A stretch of 23,372 nt of DNA from Pseudomonadota bacterium (GTDB lineage: Bacteria > Pseudomonadota > Alphaproteobacteria > Rhizobiales > Hyphomicrobiaceae). Position 1 is the first letter of the stretch. Every line of letters begins with the position of its first letter. Below, in pieces: positions 6,779-13,765 of this stretch. The translations under genes were made by a program, and so were the position numbers. Location of the stretch: NCBI GenBank assembly GCA_023416575.1, contig JAEZHL010000031.1:1-23372 (forward strand). The letters run 5' to 3'. The notes below the pieces were generated by a model, which worked only from the letters and a program-made list of their open reading frames with translations, ran no database searches and was not told the DNA's origin.

Positions 6779-7573
6779 TCACCGCCCCAAGATTCGGCCG
6801 ACGAACGCTGCGCTGCGTTCCACGACAGCCTCCGTCGCCTCCAGATGCGGCGCGTGCCCACAGCCCTGCACGAACCAGCTTTCGACCGGGCCGCTCACCT
6901 TCTCCACGATCGTCTCCACCTGCGCCGGCGAGCCGTGATCGTCCCTTTCGCCCTGGAGAGCGAGAACGGGGCAGCGGATCGCGGGCAGGCGATCGACCAT
7001 CTGCCAGTCACGCATCTCTGGCCTTTGCCAGACGTCGGCCCAGCCGCGGAACATGGCATCGACGTTGTCGCCATGATGGCGCGCCAACCGCTGACGCAGG
7101 TCACCCGTCTCGAACGCTGCAACGACCTCGGCAAAGCCGCTCGCCGCATTGGTTTCGGAAAAGACGTGCGCGGCCTCGCTGACCACGGCCAGCGTGCGCT
7201 CCGGAAAGGCGGCAGCGAACAGCAGCGCGATCGATCCGCCATCGCTGTGCCCGTAAAGGATGACCTTCTCCAATCCGAGCCTGTCGAGCAGCTCCGGCAG
7301 CGCGCATTCCGCCTCCTCGTTGAGGAAATCCGCAGGACGCGGCAGCACGAGCCGCTCCGACATTCCGTGACCCCAGCGGTCGTATCCCACCACGGCACAA
7401 CCCGTTGCCGCCGCGAGCGCTTCCGGGAACCCACGCCACTGGGTCACCGACCCGAGGCCCTGGTGAAGAAGAACGATGACGCCCTGATCGGGCGCGCGCT
7501 TGTGACTGAACCACCGCACCCTGAGTTCATGACCACCCGCTGAAACGCGCAGGTCCCGCTCATCTTCCATCAT
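6779..7573 (-). CDS. Alpha/beta-fold hydrolase
   Basis: The 264-residue protein is a second alpha/beta hydrolase, not closely alike to the one at 1991-2791. It has the nucleophile elbow GHSDGG (Ser110), an acid in GERDDHGSP (Asp211 or Asp212) and the base His240 in GCGHAPH. The HQGLGSVTQW segment (37-46) forms the oxyanion loop and YDRWGHGMSE is the usual next motif. It probably cleaves an ester, lactone or C-C bond in the cytoplasm. There is no signal peptide. The start is the first of two consecutive ATG codons at 7573. It is transcribed away from the lyase gene at 7710, and the shared gap holds a candidate operator. Confidence 0.88.
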   Translation of the reverse strand: MMEDERDLRVSAGGHELRVRWFSHKRAPDQGVIVLLHQGLGSVTQWRGFPEALAAATGCAVVGYDRWGHGMSERLVLPRPADFLNEEAECALPELLDRLGLEKVILYGHSDGGSIALLFAAAFPERTLAVVSEAAHVFSETNAASGFAEVVAAFETGDLRQRLARHHGDNVDAMFRGWADVWQRPEMRDWQMVDRLPAIRCPVLALQGERDDHGSPAQVETIVEKVSGPVESWFVQGCGHAPHLEATEAVVERSAAFVGRILGR

Positions 7574-7621
7574 CGGCTGCTCCGGCTACGATTGGCCATT
7601 AGGCCTCGCTCCGTAGCGCGA

Positions 7622-7635
7622 AGTAAGCGATTACA
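7622..7635. promoter_or_regulatory. Candidate LacI-family operator in divergent gap
   Basis: AGTAAGCGATTACA fits TGWAARCGNTNNCA except at the first base, and GTAA/TTAC form an outer dyad around the central CpG (five of seven pairs symmetric). It lies between the divergent hydrolase (start 7573) and lyase (start 7710), so one bound regulator could affect both. The half-site AGTAAGC is the reverse of the GCTTAC(A) seen at the TRAP and ABC sites. Confidence 0.6.
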
Positions 7636-7709
7636 CAATCTGCTTGTGAGCCTGCTGACGGAATGCTAGCGTCCCTCCGTCGCGACGTTCTCGACGGGAG
7701 AGAGACACC

Positions 7710-8675
7710 ATGGGACGGTTCAAAGATTACCAGCCGGCTGGCGTCATTCCAGCAACGTTGCTGGCCTTCCGAGAAGACATGTCGATCGATGAGGCGGAAT
7801 CGCGCCGCCATCTGAGCCATGTCGCACGCACGCACGGCATCTCCGCGATCACCGTCAACGGCCATGCGTCCGAGGTTCATGCGTGCACCTTCGAGGAGCA
7901 GCAGCGCATCCTCGCCGTCTCCCTCGCCGAGGTGGGTGACCGCGTGCCGCTGATCAACGGCGTCTACGCCGACGGCAGCCTCGAAGCCGCCCGCATCGCG
8001 AAAATGGCCGAGGCCGAAGGCGCGTCCGCGCTCCTGGTTTTCCCGCCGAACAGCATGTCCATGGGCGGCCATCTGCGCCCGGAAATGGCGCTCGCGCACT
8101 ACAAGGCGATCGCCGCCGCCACCGATCTGCCGCTGATCCTGTTCCAATATCCCGCCGCTACGGGGCTCGGCTATCCCTTCGATACGCTGATGCGGCTCGT
8201 CGAGGAGGTCCCGAGCATCCGCGCGATCAAGGACTGGTGCGCCGACCCGATGCTGCATGAGCGCCATATCCGCGCGCTGCAGGGTCTTTCACGCCCCGTC
8301 AACGTCCTGACGACGCACAGCGCCTGGCTGATGGCCTCGCTCACCATGGGCGCCAATGGGCTGCTCTCAGGCGCCGGCAGTGTCGTTGCCGATCTGCAGG
8401 TTGCCCTCTTCGAGGCCGTGAAAGCGAAGGATCTCGGCCGCGCGCAGAAGATCAACGATCGCCTCTACCACGTCCAGCAGGCGTTCTATGCCCCGCCGTT
8501 CCTCGACATGCACAACCGCATGAAGGAATGCCTCGTGCTGCTCGGCCGCCTTGACCGCGCCGTCGTACGCCCGCCGCTGATGAAGCTGTCCGCGGCCGAG
8601 ATCGACCGGCTCCGGAATGCGCTCGAGCGCGCCGGCATCGGCCCGGACGGCGCACTGGCGCAGGCGGCGGAGTAG
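7710..8675 (+). CDS. DHDPS/N-acetylneuraminate lyase superfamily protein
   Basis: The 321-residue protein is a TIM-barrel Schiff-base enzyme of the dihydrodipicolinate synthase superfamily. It would cleave, condense or dehydrate a 2-oxo acid. The Schiff-base lysine is Lys174 in IRAIKDW. The usual proton-shuttling Tyr in the YNxP motif is replaced: the segment is LILFQYPAATG, so Phe145 takes its place and Tyr147 lies two residues on. The GTTGE loop is NGHASE (50-55), so the threonine pair is also lost. It is thus probably not a true dihydrodipicolinate synthase. The start follows GGGAGAGAGA (7696-7705), the same ten bases that precede DctP. A candidate operator lies in the divergent promoter gap. 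Confidence 0.87.
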   Translation: MGRFKDYQPAGVIPATLLAFREDMSIDEAESRRHLSHVARTHGISAITVNGHASEVHACTFEEQQRILAVSLAEVGDRVPLINGVYADGSLEAARIAKMAEAEGASALLVFPPNSMSMGGHLRPEMALAHYKAIAAATDLPLILFQYPAATGLGYPFDTLMRLVEEVPSIRAIKDWCADPMLHERHIRALQGLSRPVNVLTTHSAWLMASLTMGANGLLSGAGSVVADLQVALFEAVKAKDLGRAQKINDRLYHVQQAFYAPPFLDMHNRMKECLVLLGRLDRAVVRPPLMKLSAAEIDRLRNALERAGIGPDGALAQAAE

Positions 8676-8684
8676 CAGCCATCC

Positions 8685-8740
8685 GCCGTTGTGAGACGGC
8701 TTTCCCGACGTGGCAGGGCTAGTCTAACGCTTGCCCTGCC
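8685..8740 (+). terminator. Two hairpins after the lyase gene
   Basis: GCCGT/ACGGC (8685-8689, 8696-8700) form a 5-bp stem followed by TTT, a weak terminator-like structure ten bases after the lyase stop. Next, GGCAGGGC (8712-8719) and GCCCTGCC (8733-8740) form a perfect 8-bp stem with a 13-base loop. The loop includes CTAACGCTTG, a poor match to the operator core. Together they probably separate the lyase and CoA-transferase transcripts. Confidence 0.4.
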
Positions 8741-8786
8741 TCAATCCGACTGCTCCCGGAAAACCCCATCTGGCAAACGCCGGATT

Positions 8787-8800
8787 TGAGAACGGTTGCC
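8787..8800. promoter_or_regulatory. Weak candidate operator upstream of CoA transferase
   Basis: TGAGAACGGTTGCC matches the constrained positions of TGWAARCGNTNNCA except two, and keeps the central CpG. It lies 74 bases before the CoA-transferase start. Dyad symmetry is poor (three of seven pairs), so it could be chance. It is listed because the flanking genes carry better copies. Confidence 0.25.
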
Positions 8801-8874
8801 CGGGAGAACGTCACGAGAAGCCCGCAAATCCATAATGCGGGCAGCACAACCACGTCACTCACTCGAGGAAACTC

Positions 8875-10080
8875 ATGCTCGATCTTCTCAAAGGCGTCCG
8901 GGTCATCAGCTTCAATCATTTCCTGTTCGGCCCGATGGGAATTCAGGCGCTCGGTGATCTCGGCGCCGATGTCATCTCCGTCGAGTCGGCCGATGGTGCC
9001 TGGCAGCGCCACTGGAGCAGCGGCGATATCTGGTCCGATGGCCAGGGCATGCTCCACATGTGCGCCAACCGCAACAAGCGCAGCCTGGCGCTCGATCTCA
9101 AATCCGAGAAGGGCAAGGAGATCGCCTACCGCCTCATCGACACCGCCGATGTGGTCTCGGAGAATTTCCGCCCCGGCGTTTTCGAGAAGCTCGGTTTCGG
9201 CTACGACGTCCTGAAGAAGCGTAAGCCGGACATCATTTTCGCCTCGGCCTCGGGCTACGGTCCCGACGGGCCCTATCGCGAGAAGCCCGGCCAGGACCTG
9301 CTCGCCCAGGCGCTGTTCGGCATGGCCGCGATCACGGGACAGGCTCACAACGGCCCGCGTCCGGCCGGCGTTTCCATCATCGACCATCATGGCGCGGCGC
9401 TGTTCGCCATGGGCATTCTCGCGGCCATCGTGCGCCGTCAGCGCACCGGCCAGGGCTGCCGGGTCGACGCGAGCCTGATGCAGGCCGCTCTCGATCTGCA
9501 GGCGGAGTCGCTCGTGGCCTGGCTCAACGCACCGGAACGGCCGAAGTCCATCAACGCCTATCGCCACGTCGGCGGCTGGTATTACGCTGCGCCCTACGGT
9601 GTCTACGCGACCCGGGACGGGCACCTGGCCCTCTCGATCTCGCCGCTGCCGCTCATCGCCGAGGCGATCGGCGAGCCGAAGCTTGCGACCTACACCGAGA
9701 AGGACACCTGGAAGAAGCAGGACGAGATCAGCGCCCTGATCGCCGACCGCCTCGTCACCAGAACGACCGCGGAATGGACCGACATCATGGAGCCGCTGAA
9801 GATCTGGCATGCCCCCGTGCAGGACTACGCGCAGATCGCCGAGGATCCTCAGGTCAAGCACATGCAGGCGCTCGTGACGGTTCCGGGTGGCGGCCCCACC
9901 AAGGCTCCCGTGACCCTCGTCAACCATCCGGTGCGCTATGACGGTCAGGCCGCCGATGTCTACCTGCCGCCGCAGCGCCTTGGCGCGCAGACCGCCGAAA
10001 TCCTGGGTGAGCTCGGAATGGCAGACACCGATATCCGCGCACTTGCGGCCGAAGGGGTCGTCCGAGTGCTGGAGGATTAG
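8875..10080 (+). CDS. CaiB/BaiF family CoA transferase
   Basis: The 401-residue protein is a class III CoA transferase of normal length. It would move CoA from a donor thioester to a carboxylic acid. The N-terminal LLKGVRVISFNHFLFGPMGIQALGDLGADVISVE is the family's first Rossmann segment. The catalytic Asp that forms the acyl-anhydride is Asp141 in KPGQDLLAQAL. A SENFRPGVFEKLGFGYD block (95-111) and a GWYYAAPYGVYATRDGHLAL block follow. The ATG at 8875 has GAGG at 8865-8868. It is the probable activating step for an acid made by the neighbouring enzymes, feeding the crotonase or MaoC-type hydratase. A hairpin with a T-rich tail follows. Confidence 0.92.
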   Translation: MLDLLKGVRVISFNHFLFGPMGIQALGDLGADVISVESADGAWQRHWSSGDIWSDGQGMLHMCANRNKRSLALDLKSEKGKEIAYRLIDTADVVSENFRPGVFEKLGFGYDVLKKRKPDIIFASASGYGPDGPYREKPGQDLLAQALFGMAAITGQAHNGPRPAGVSIIDHHGAALFAMGILAAIVRRQRTGQGCRVDASLMQAALDLQAESLVAWLNAPERPKSINAYRHVGGWYYAAPYGVYATRDGHLALSISPLPLIAEAIGEPKLATYTEKDTWKKQDEISALIADRLVTRTTAEWTDIMEPLKIWHAPVQDYAQIAEDPQVKHMQALVTVPGGGPTKAPVTLVNHPVRYDGQAADVYLPPQRLGAQTAEILGELGMADTDIRALAAEGVVRVLED

Positions 10081-10142
10081 CACCGTTCGGGGTGCCTCGC
10101 GATGAACCGCTGCGCCCTGCATCGACGCCGCATCGTCACCTG

Positions 10143-10181
10143 CCTTTCCGGTCTTTTTCGAAATTCCGGAAAGGTTCTTTT
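10143..10181 (+). terminator. Rho-independent-type terminator after CoA transferase
   Basis: CCTTTCCGG (10143-10151) and CCGGAAAGG (10166-10174) form a perfect 9-bp stem with a 14-base loop, followed by TTCTTTT on the plus strand. It sits between the CoA-transferase stop and the convergent LacI-family gene, so it mainly ends the plus-strand transcript. Confidence 0.7.
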
Positions 10182-10187
10182 GCCCCG

Positions 10188-11237
10188 CTAGCCCGGCGCC
10201 CTGGCTGACGAGCCGCGCACGACGACGGTCGCGGAAAGCTCCACCGTCTGGGCACCGGGCCGCCCCGAAATGGCACCGACCAGCATGTCCGCTGCGCGCT
10301 CGCCGATCTCTCGCGAGGGGACGCGCACCGTCGTCAGCGGCGGGTCGATTTCGGCGACGATATCGAGATCGTCGTAGCCGGTGATCGAAAGGCGTCCCGG
10401 GACCGCAAGGCCCAGCGCGCGCGCCTCCGCAACGGCGCCGATGGCGTGCCCGTCGGTCGTGCAGACGACGGCGGTCACTTCAGGCTCCCGTGTCATGATC
10501 TGCCGCAGCGCGGCGCGCCCCTCCCCGATCGCGTACGGGGCCTCGACCACGATCGGGGGCGGCAGGCCCGCCTCGGCGATCTGCTCGGCCGCTCCCCTGA
10601 AGCGTCCGGCAATGCGATCATTGTTGTGGGTCGGGGTGGTAATGATGCCAAACCGCCGATGCCCCAGTTGCAGAAGATACTCGATCATCTTGCGATGCGG
10701 CGCTGCGTTGTCGTAGCCGACACAGAGCCCGATGGTATCGATCGTATAAGTACAAACGAACGGAATGCCGTTATCGCGCAGCTGCCGGTAGATTTCCGGG
10801 CGCCGTTGATGACCGACCAGCATCAGCCCGTCGATGCCGCGCTCCAGCAGCATACGGATCTGGCGCACCTCGGCCTCCGGATCATAGTGGGAGCACGCGA
10901 CGAGCAACGAAAATCCCTGTGCCTCCAGGCGGGTCTGCAGCGCATCGATGCCGGCCGCGAACGTGGCGATACCGAGTGTCGGCACCACGGCGCCGATGGT
11001 CTGGAATTTACGCGCAGCGAGCGCACGCGCAGAGCCGTGGCGAACGTAGGCGAGCTTCTCGACTGCCGCCTCCACCCGCAATCTCAGCTCCCTGCTGACC
11101 TTGTCGGGCGCATTGAGAACCCTGGAAACGGAAGCCGTCGAAACACCCGCCGCGTTGGCCACATCCGCCATCGTGCTGGCACTTGCGATGGCCCGTCGCT
11201 GCGGGCGCCGGCGAAATGTTCGCGTTTGCTGATCCAT
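10188..11237 (-). CDS. LacI-family transcriptional regulator
   Basis: The 349-residue protein has an N-terminal helix-turn-helix of the LacI/GalR type at residues 22-41 (TMADVANAAGVSTASVSRVL). A hinge helix SARALAARK (69-77) follows, with Leu73 at the position that wedges into a central CpG. The C-terminal part is a periplasmic-binding-protein-like ligand domain ending with DPPLTTVRVP and ERAADMLV motifs. It carries about 20 basic residues before the HTH, a longer lead than usual. I prefer the ATG at 11237; a TTG at 11258 adds seven residues. It is divergent from the ABC operon, with an operator in between, so autoregulation and control of both sides is likely. It is the obvious candidate to bind the related sites near 2905, 5870, 7628 and 11355. 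Its ligand is unknown. Confidence 0.93.
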   Translation of the reverse strand: MDQQTRTFRRRPQRRAIASASTMADVANAAGVSTASVSRVLNAPDKVSRELRLRVEAAVEKLAYVRHGSARALAARKFQTIGAVVPTLGIATFAAGIDALQTRLEAQGFSLLVACSHYDPEAEVRQIRMLLERGIDGLMLVGHQRRPEIYRQLRDNGIPFVCTYTIDTIGLCVGYDNAAPHRKMIEYLLQLGHRRFGIITTPTHNNDRIAGRFRGAAEQIAEAGLPPPIVVEAPYAIGEGRAALRQIMTREPEVTAVVCTTDGHAIGAVAEARALGLAVPGRLSITGYDDLDIVAEIDPPLTTVRVPSREIGERAADMLVGAISGRPGAQTVELSATVVVRGSSARAPG

Positions 11238-11347
11238 GTCTGAAAAGGTTTCCCCCAACGGATCCTTTTAACTTTTCTAATCTCTCACCTGACGAACCGT
11301 ATTAGCACTGAAATGGCAACCCCGAACTTGTATTGAGCTGACGATCA

Positions 11348-11361
11348 TGATAGCGCTTACA
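11348..11361. promoter_or_regulatory. LacI-family operator upstream of ABC operon
   Basis: TGATAGCGCTTACA shares AGCGCTTACA and the leading TG with the TRAP-operon site, 12 of 14 bases in all. Its reverse fits TGWAARCGNTNNCA at every constrained position. It lies 50 bases before the binding-protein start and 110 bases from the regulator start, in their shared gap. Confidence 0.75.
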
Positions 11362-11411
11362 AAAGCGTCCGAAAAGAGACGTGCGCTGATTCATACTCAG
11401 GAGGAAACCTC

Positions 11412-12713
11412 ATGAATTTTCTGAGGGCCAGTCGCCGCGCGCTGCTCACCATGACAGCCGCTGCGCTCGCCGCCGGATTCTCGCTTAGCGCCGCAGCGCA
11501 GCAGACCGAGATCAAGGTCGCGTACATGAAGAACCCCATTCATGACGCATCCCTCGACATGATGGAAAAGTGGGCCAAGGCCAACAACGTGAAGCTCACG
11601 CGTGTGCCGATGGCCTACAACGTCTTCATGGAGAAAGTGACGGCCACACTGACGTCGGGCGCCGACCAGTTCGACATCATCTGGCACAACGACGACTGGG
11701 GCCAGCTCTGGAAGAAATGGGTCGAGCCGACCCACGATATCGCTGGTATCGAGAATGCCGATCCCTGGGTGCTCGAAGCCTTCATCAACGACGACGGTAA
11801 GCCCACCGTCGTGCCCATGACGCACACCGTCGGCACGTTCTTCTACCGCACGGACCTCATCAAGCCGGAAGAGTTGCCGAAGACCTTCGACGACATGGTC
11901 AAGATCGGCCAGCGCCTGCAGCAGGAAGGCAAGGTCAAATGGGGCTATGCCGGCGCCATGGCCATGAACAATACGTGGTTCTCGTTCTGGTGGACCATGT
12001 GGTCGAACCAGTGCGACATCCTCAAGCCGCTTTTCGAGCGCAACTACGAGAAGCTGAAAGCCAATAATTTCGAGCCCGCGATCACCGAGCCGTGCCACCA
12101 GGAGATCGTCGAGTTCTGGTGGGATGCGATCCACAAGCACAAGATCAGCCCGCCGGGCATGACGGCCTACAGCCGCAACGAATCCAACGCGATCTTCATG
12201 GCTGGCGAGTCGGCTTTCACGCTGATCGACTCGGTCCATTATGGCGAGTTCAACGACCCGAAGCGGTCCAAGATCGCGGGCAAGGTCGGCATGGCGCCGT
12301 TCCCGATGGGGCCGCGGGCCAAGCAGCCGACGTCCTGGAACGAGGTCTGGGGCTGGGCCATTCCGATCGGCGTTCCCGCGGAGCGCAAGAAGATCGCCAA
12401 GGCGATGCTCAGCGCGACCATGACCGACGAGGCTGGCCTCATCGAGATGTGGAAGAAGACCGGCGGCCCGCCGCCGAACGTCAAGCTGTGGCCGAAGCTG
12501 CGCGCCGAAGACAAAGACTTCGACATGCTGATGAAGGCCGTGTTCGACAACAAGCCAGTCGCACACTCCGCCTACTACTTCCCCGAGTGGCCAGCGCTGC
12601 ACAAGGCCTACTCTGACGTGGTGATCGGTGCACTGCAGGGCAAGCGCGAGGAGATCCCGCAGGCTCTGAAGAACGGCGTCGAGAAACTCCGTCGCGCCGC
12701 TTCCGGCGGTTAG
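11412..12713 (+). CDS. ABC transporter extracellular solute-binding protein (family 1)
   Basis: The 433-residue protein is the periplasmic receptor of a CUT1-type importer. Its leader has SRRALLT followed by an alanine-rich stretch and a likely AAA-Q cleavage near residue 30. The double arginine makes Tat export possible, though Sec also fits. The mature part starts TEIKVAYMKN and has the FDIIWHNDDWGQLW block (about 88-101). It is rich in tryptophan and aromatic residues, which often line sugar or polyol sites. Cysteines in SNQCDIL and TEPCHQE could pair. AGGAGG lies just ahead of the ATG. A hairpin after the stop separates it from the permease genes, fitting higher expression of the receptor. 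The ligand is unknown. Confidence 0.92.
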   Translation: MNFLRASRRALLTMTAAALAAGFSLSAAAQQTEIKVAYMKNPIHDASLDMMEKWAKANNVKLTRVPMAYNVFMEKVTATLTSGADQFDIIWHNDDWGQLWKKWVEPTHDIAGIENADPWVLEAFINDDGKPTVVPMTHTVGTFFYRTDLIKPEELPKTFDDMVKIGQRLQQEGKVKWGYAGAMAMNNTWFSFWWTMWSNQCDILKPLFERNYEKLKANNFEPAITEPCHQEIVEFWWDAIHKHKISPPGMTAYSRNESNAIFMAGESAFTLIDSVHYGEFNDPKRSKIAGKVGMAPFPMGPRAKQPTSWNEVWGWAIPIGVPAERKKIAKAMLSATMTDEAGLIEMWKKTGGPPPNVKLWPKLRAEDKDFDMLMKAVFDNKPVAHSAYYFPEWPALHKAYSDVVIGALQGKREEIPQALKNGVEKLRRAASGG

Positions 12714-12730
12714 CGTGAAATGCAACGGGA

Positions 12731-12746
12731 CTGCCCGAAAGGGCAG
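12731..12746 (+). other. GAAA-tetraloop hairpin between receptor and permease genes
   Basis: CTGCCC (12731-12736) and GGGCAG (12741-12746) close a GAAA tetraloop, 17 bases after the receptor stop. GNRA loops are very stable in RNA. There is no T-run, so it probably slows 3' decay of the receptor message or acts as partial attenuation. This is a common arrangement in ABC importer operons. Confidence 0.65.
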
Positions 12747-12793
12747 CCCCGCCTTGCCCGGGACGGTGAGCCCTTCACCGACTTCGGACGAGA

Positions 12794-13765
12794 GTGAACG
12801 CACCCAGCGCGCTTTCCGCGATCACCAGATCGCTTCCACAACCCGCAGACAGGCACCCATCGCTGATGGCATCGCGTCCATTTCTTGGCCTCGACGAGAA
12901 GAAACGGTTCATGCTGGCGCTGATCGCGCCCTCCGTGTTCGCGCTCGCCTTGTTCCAGATCGTCCCCATCCTGACCGGCGCCAACGCCAGCTTCCGCGAT
13001 TGGTCCCTGCACGATCCGAAGAAGACCTGGGTCGGATTCGACAACTACGCCTACGTCCTGACGGATGGCGACTTCCTGACGACGATCCTGCCGAACACCT
13101 TCGGGTTCATGTTCGCGAGCGTCATCTCATCGCTGATCCTGGGTCTCGGCACGGCCCTGCTGCTCAATCAGCGTTTCCCCGGCCGCTGGCTGGTGCAGAC
13201 CATCGTTCTGTTGCCGCTCATGGTGGCGCCGGTCATCGCGGCGATCATGGTGCGCTGGATGTTCAATGACCAGTTCGGCATCGTGAACGTCGTCCTCGAG
13301 TCTCTGGGTTTCGAGCCGATCGCATGGCTCACGCAGAAGTGGACCGCCTTCTTCGCCATCCTGCTCACTGACGTTTGGCTGTGGACGCCGTGGTTCGCGC
13401 TGCTGCTGCTCGCCGGCTTGCAGAGCCTCCCGCCCGAGCCATTCGAGGCGGCGAAGATCGATGCTGCATCGCCGTGGCGCACCTTCCGCTACATCACCCT
13501 GCCGATGCTGCGGCCCGTCATCGTCGTCTGCGTCGTGATCCGCGCCATCGATGCCTTCCGCACCTTCGACATCGTGTGGACCATCTCGGGTGGCGGCCCG
13601 GCGCGCTCGACCGAGGTGTTCAGCCTCTATGCCTATGTCGAGGCCTTCCAGTTCCTGAATTTCGGGCGCGGGTCAGCTGCAGCCGTGATCGGCGCGATCA
13701 TCATCATCCTATTCGCGATGGTTCTCTATCGCATCCTGAACCGTTGGGTGGAGGTCTCGAAATGA
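12794..13765 (+). CDS. ABC transporter permease, MalF-like (CUT1)
   Basis: The 323-residue inner-membrane protein has six predicted helices and the MalF/UgpA layout. The EAA coupling loop, EAAKIDAASPWRTFRYITLPML, lies near residues 216-237 and docks the ATPase. The N-terminal 35 residues are cytoplasmic. The start is a GTG at 12794 with a poor ribosome site; an ATG at 12866 would shorten it by 24 residues and remains possible. Its stop overlaps the next permease start (ATGA at 13762-13765), showing tight coupling. The FDIVWTISGGGPARST block near 257-272 is typical of MalF-type subunits. Confidence 0.91.
   Translation: MNAPSALSAITRSLPQPADRHPSLMASRPFLGLDEKKRFMLALIAPSVFALALFQIVPILTGANASFRDWSLHDPKKTWVGFDNYAYVLTDGDFLTTILPNTFGFMFASVISSLILGLGTALLLNQRFPGRWLVQTIVLLPLMVAPVIAAIMVRWMFNDQFGIVNVVLESLGFEPIAWLTQKWTAFFAILLTDVWLWTPWFALLLLAGLQSLPPEPFEAAKIDAASPWRTFRYITLPMLRPVIVVCVVIRAIDAFRTFDIVWTISGGGPARSTEVFSLYAYVEAFQFLNFGRGSAAAVIGAIIIILFAMVLYRILNRWVEVSK

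Noticed and set aside
8719..10122. A 467-codon open frame on the minus strand opposite the CoA transferase
   Set aside because: The plus-strand gene has a clear catalytic motif and family length. The antisense product has no recognisable domain and a composition typical of a shadow frame.
11397..12803. A 468-codon open frame on the minus strand opposite the ABC binding protein
   Set aside because: It covers a well supported binding protein with a signal peptide and has no motif of its own; judged a shadow.
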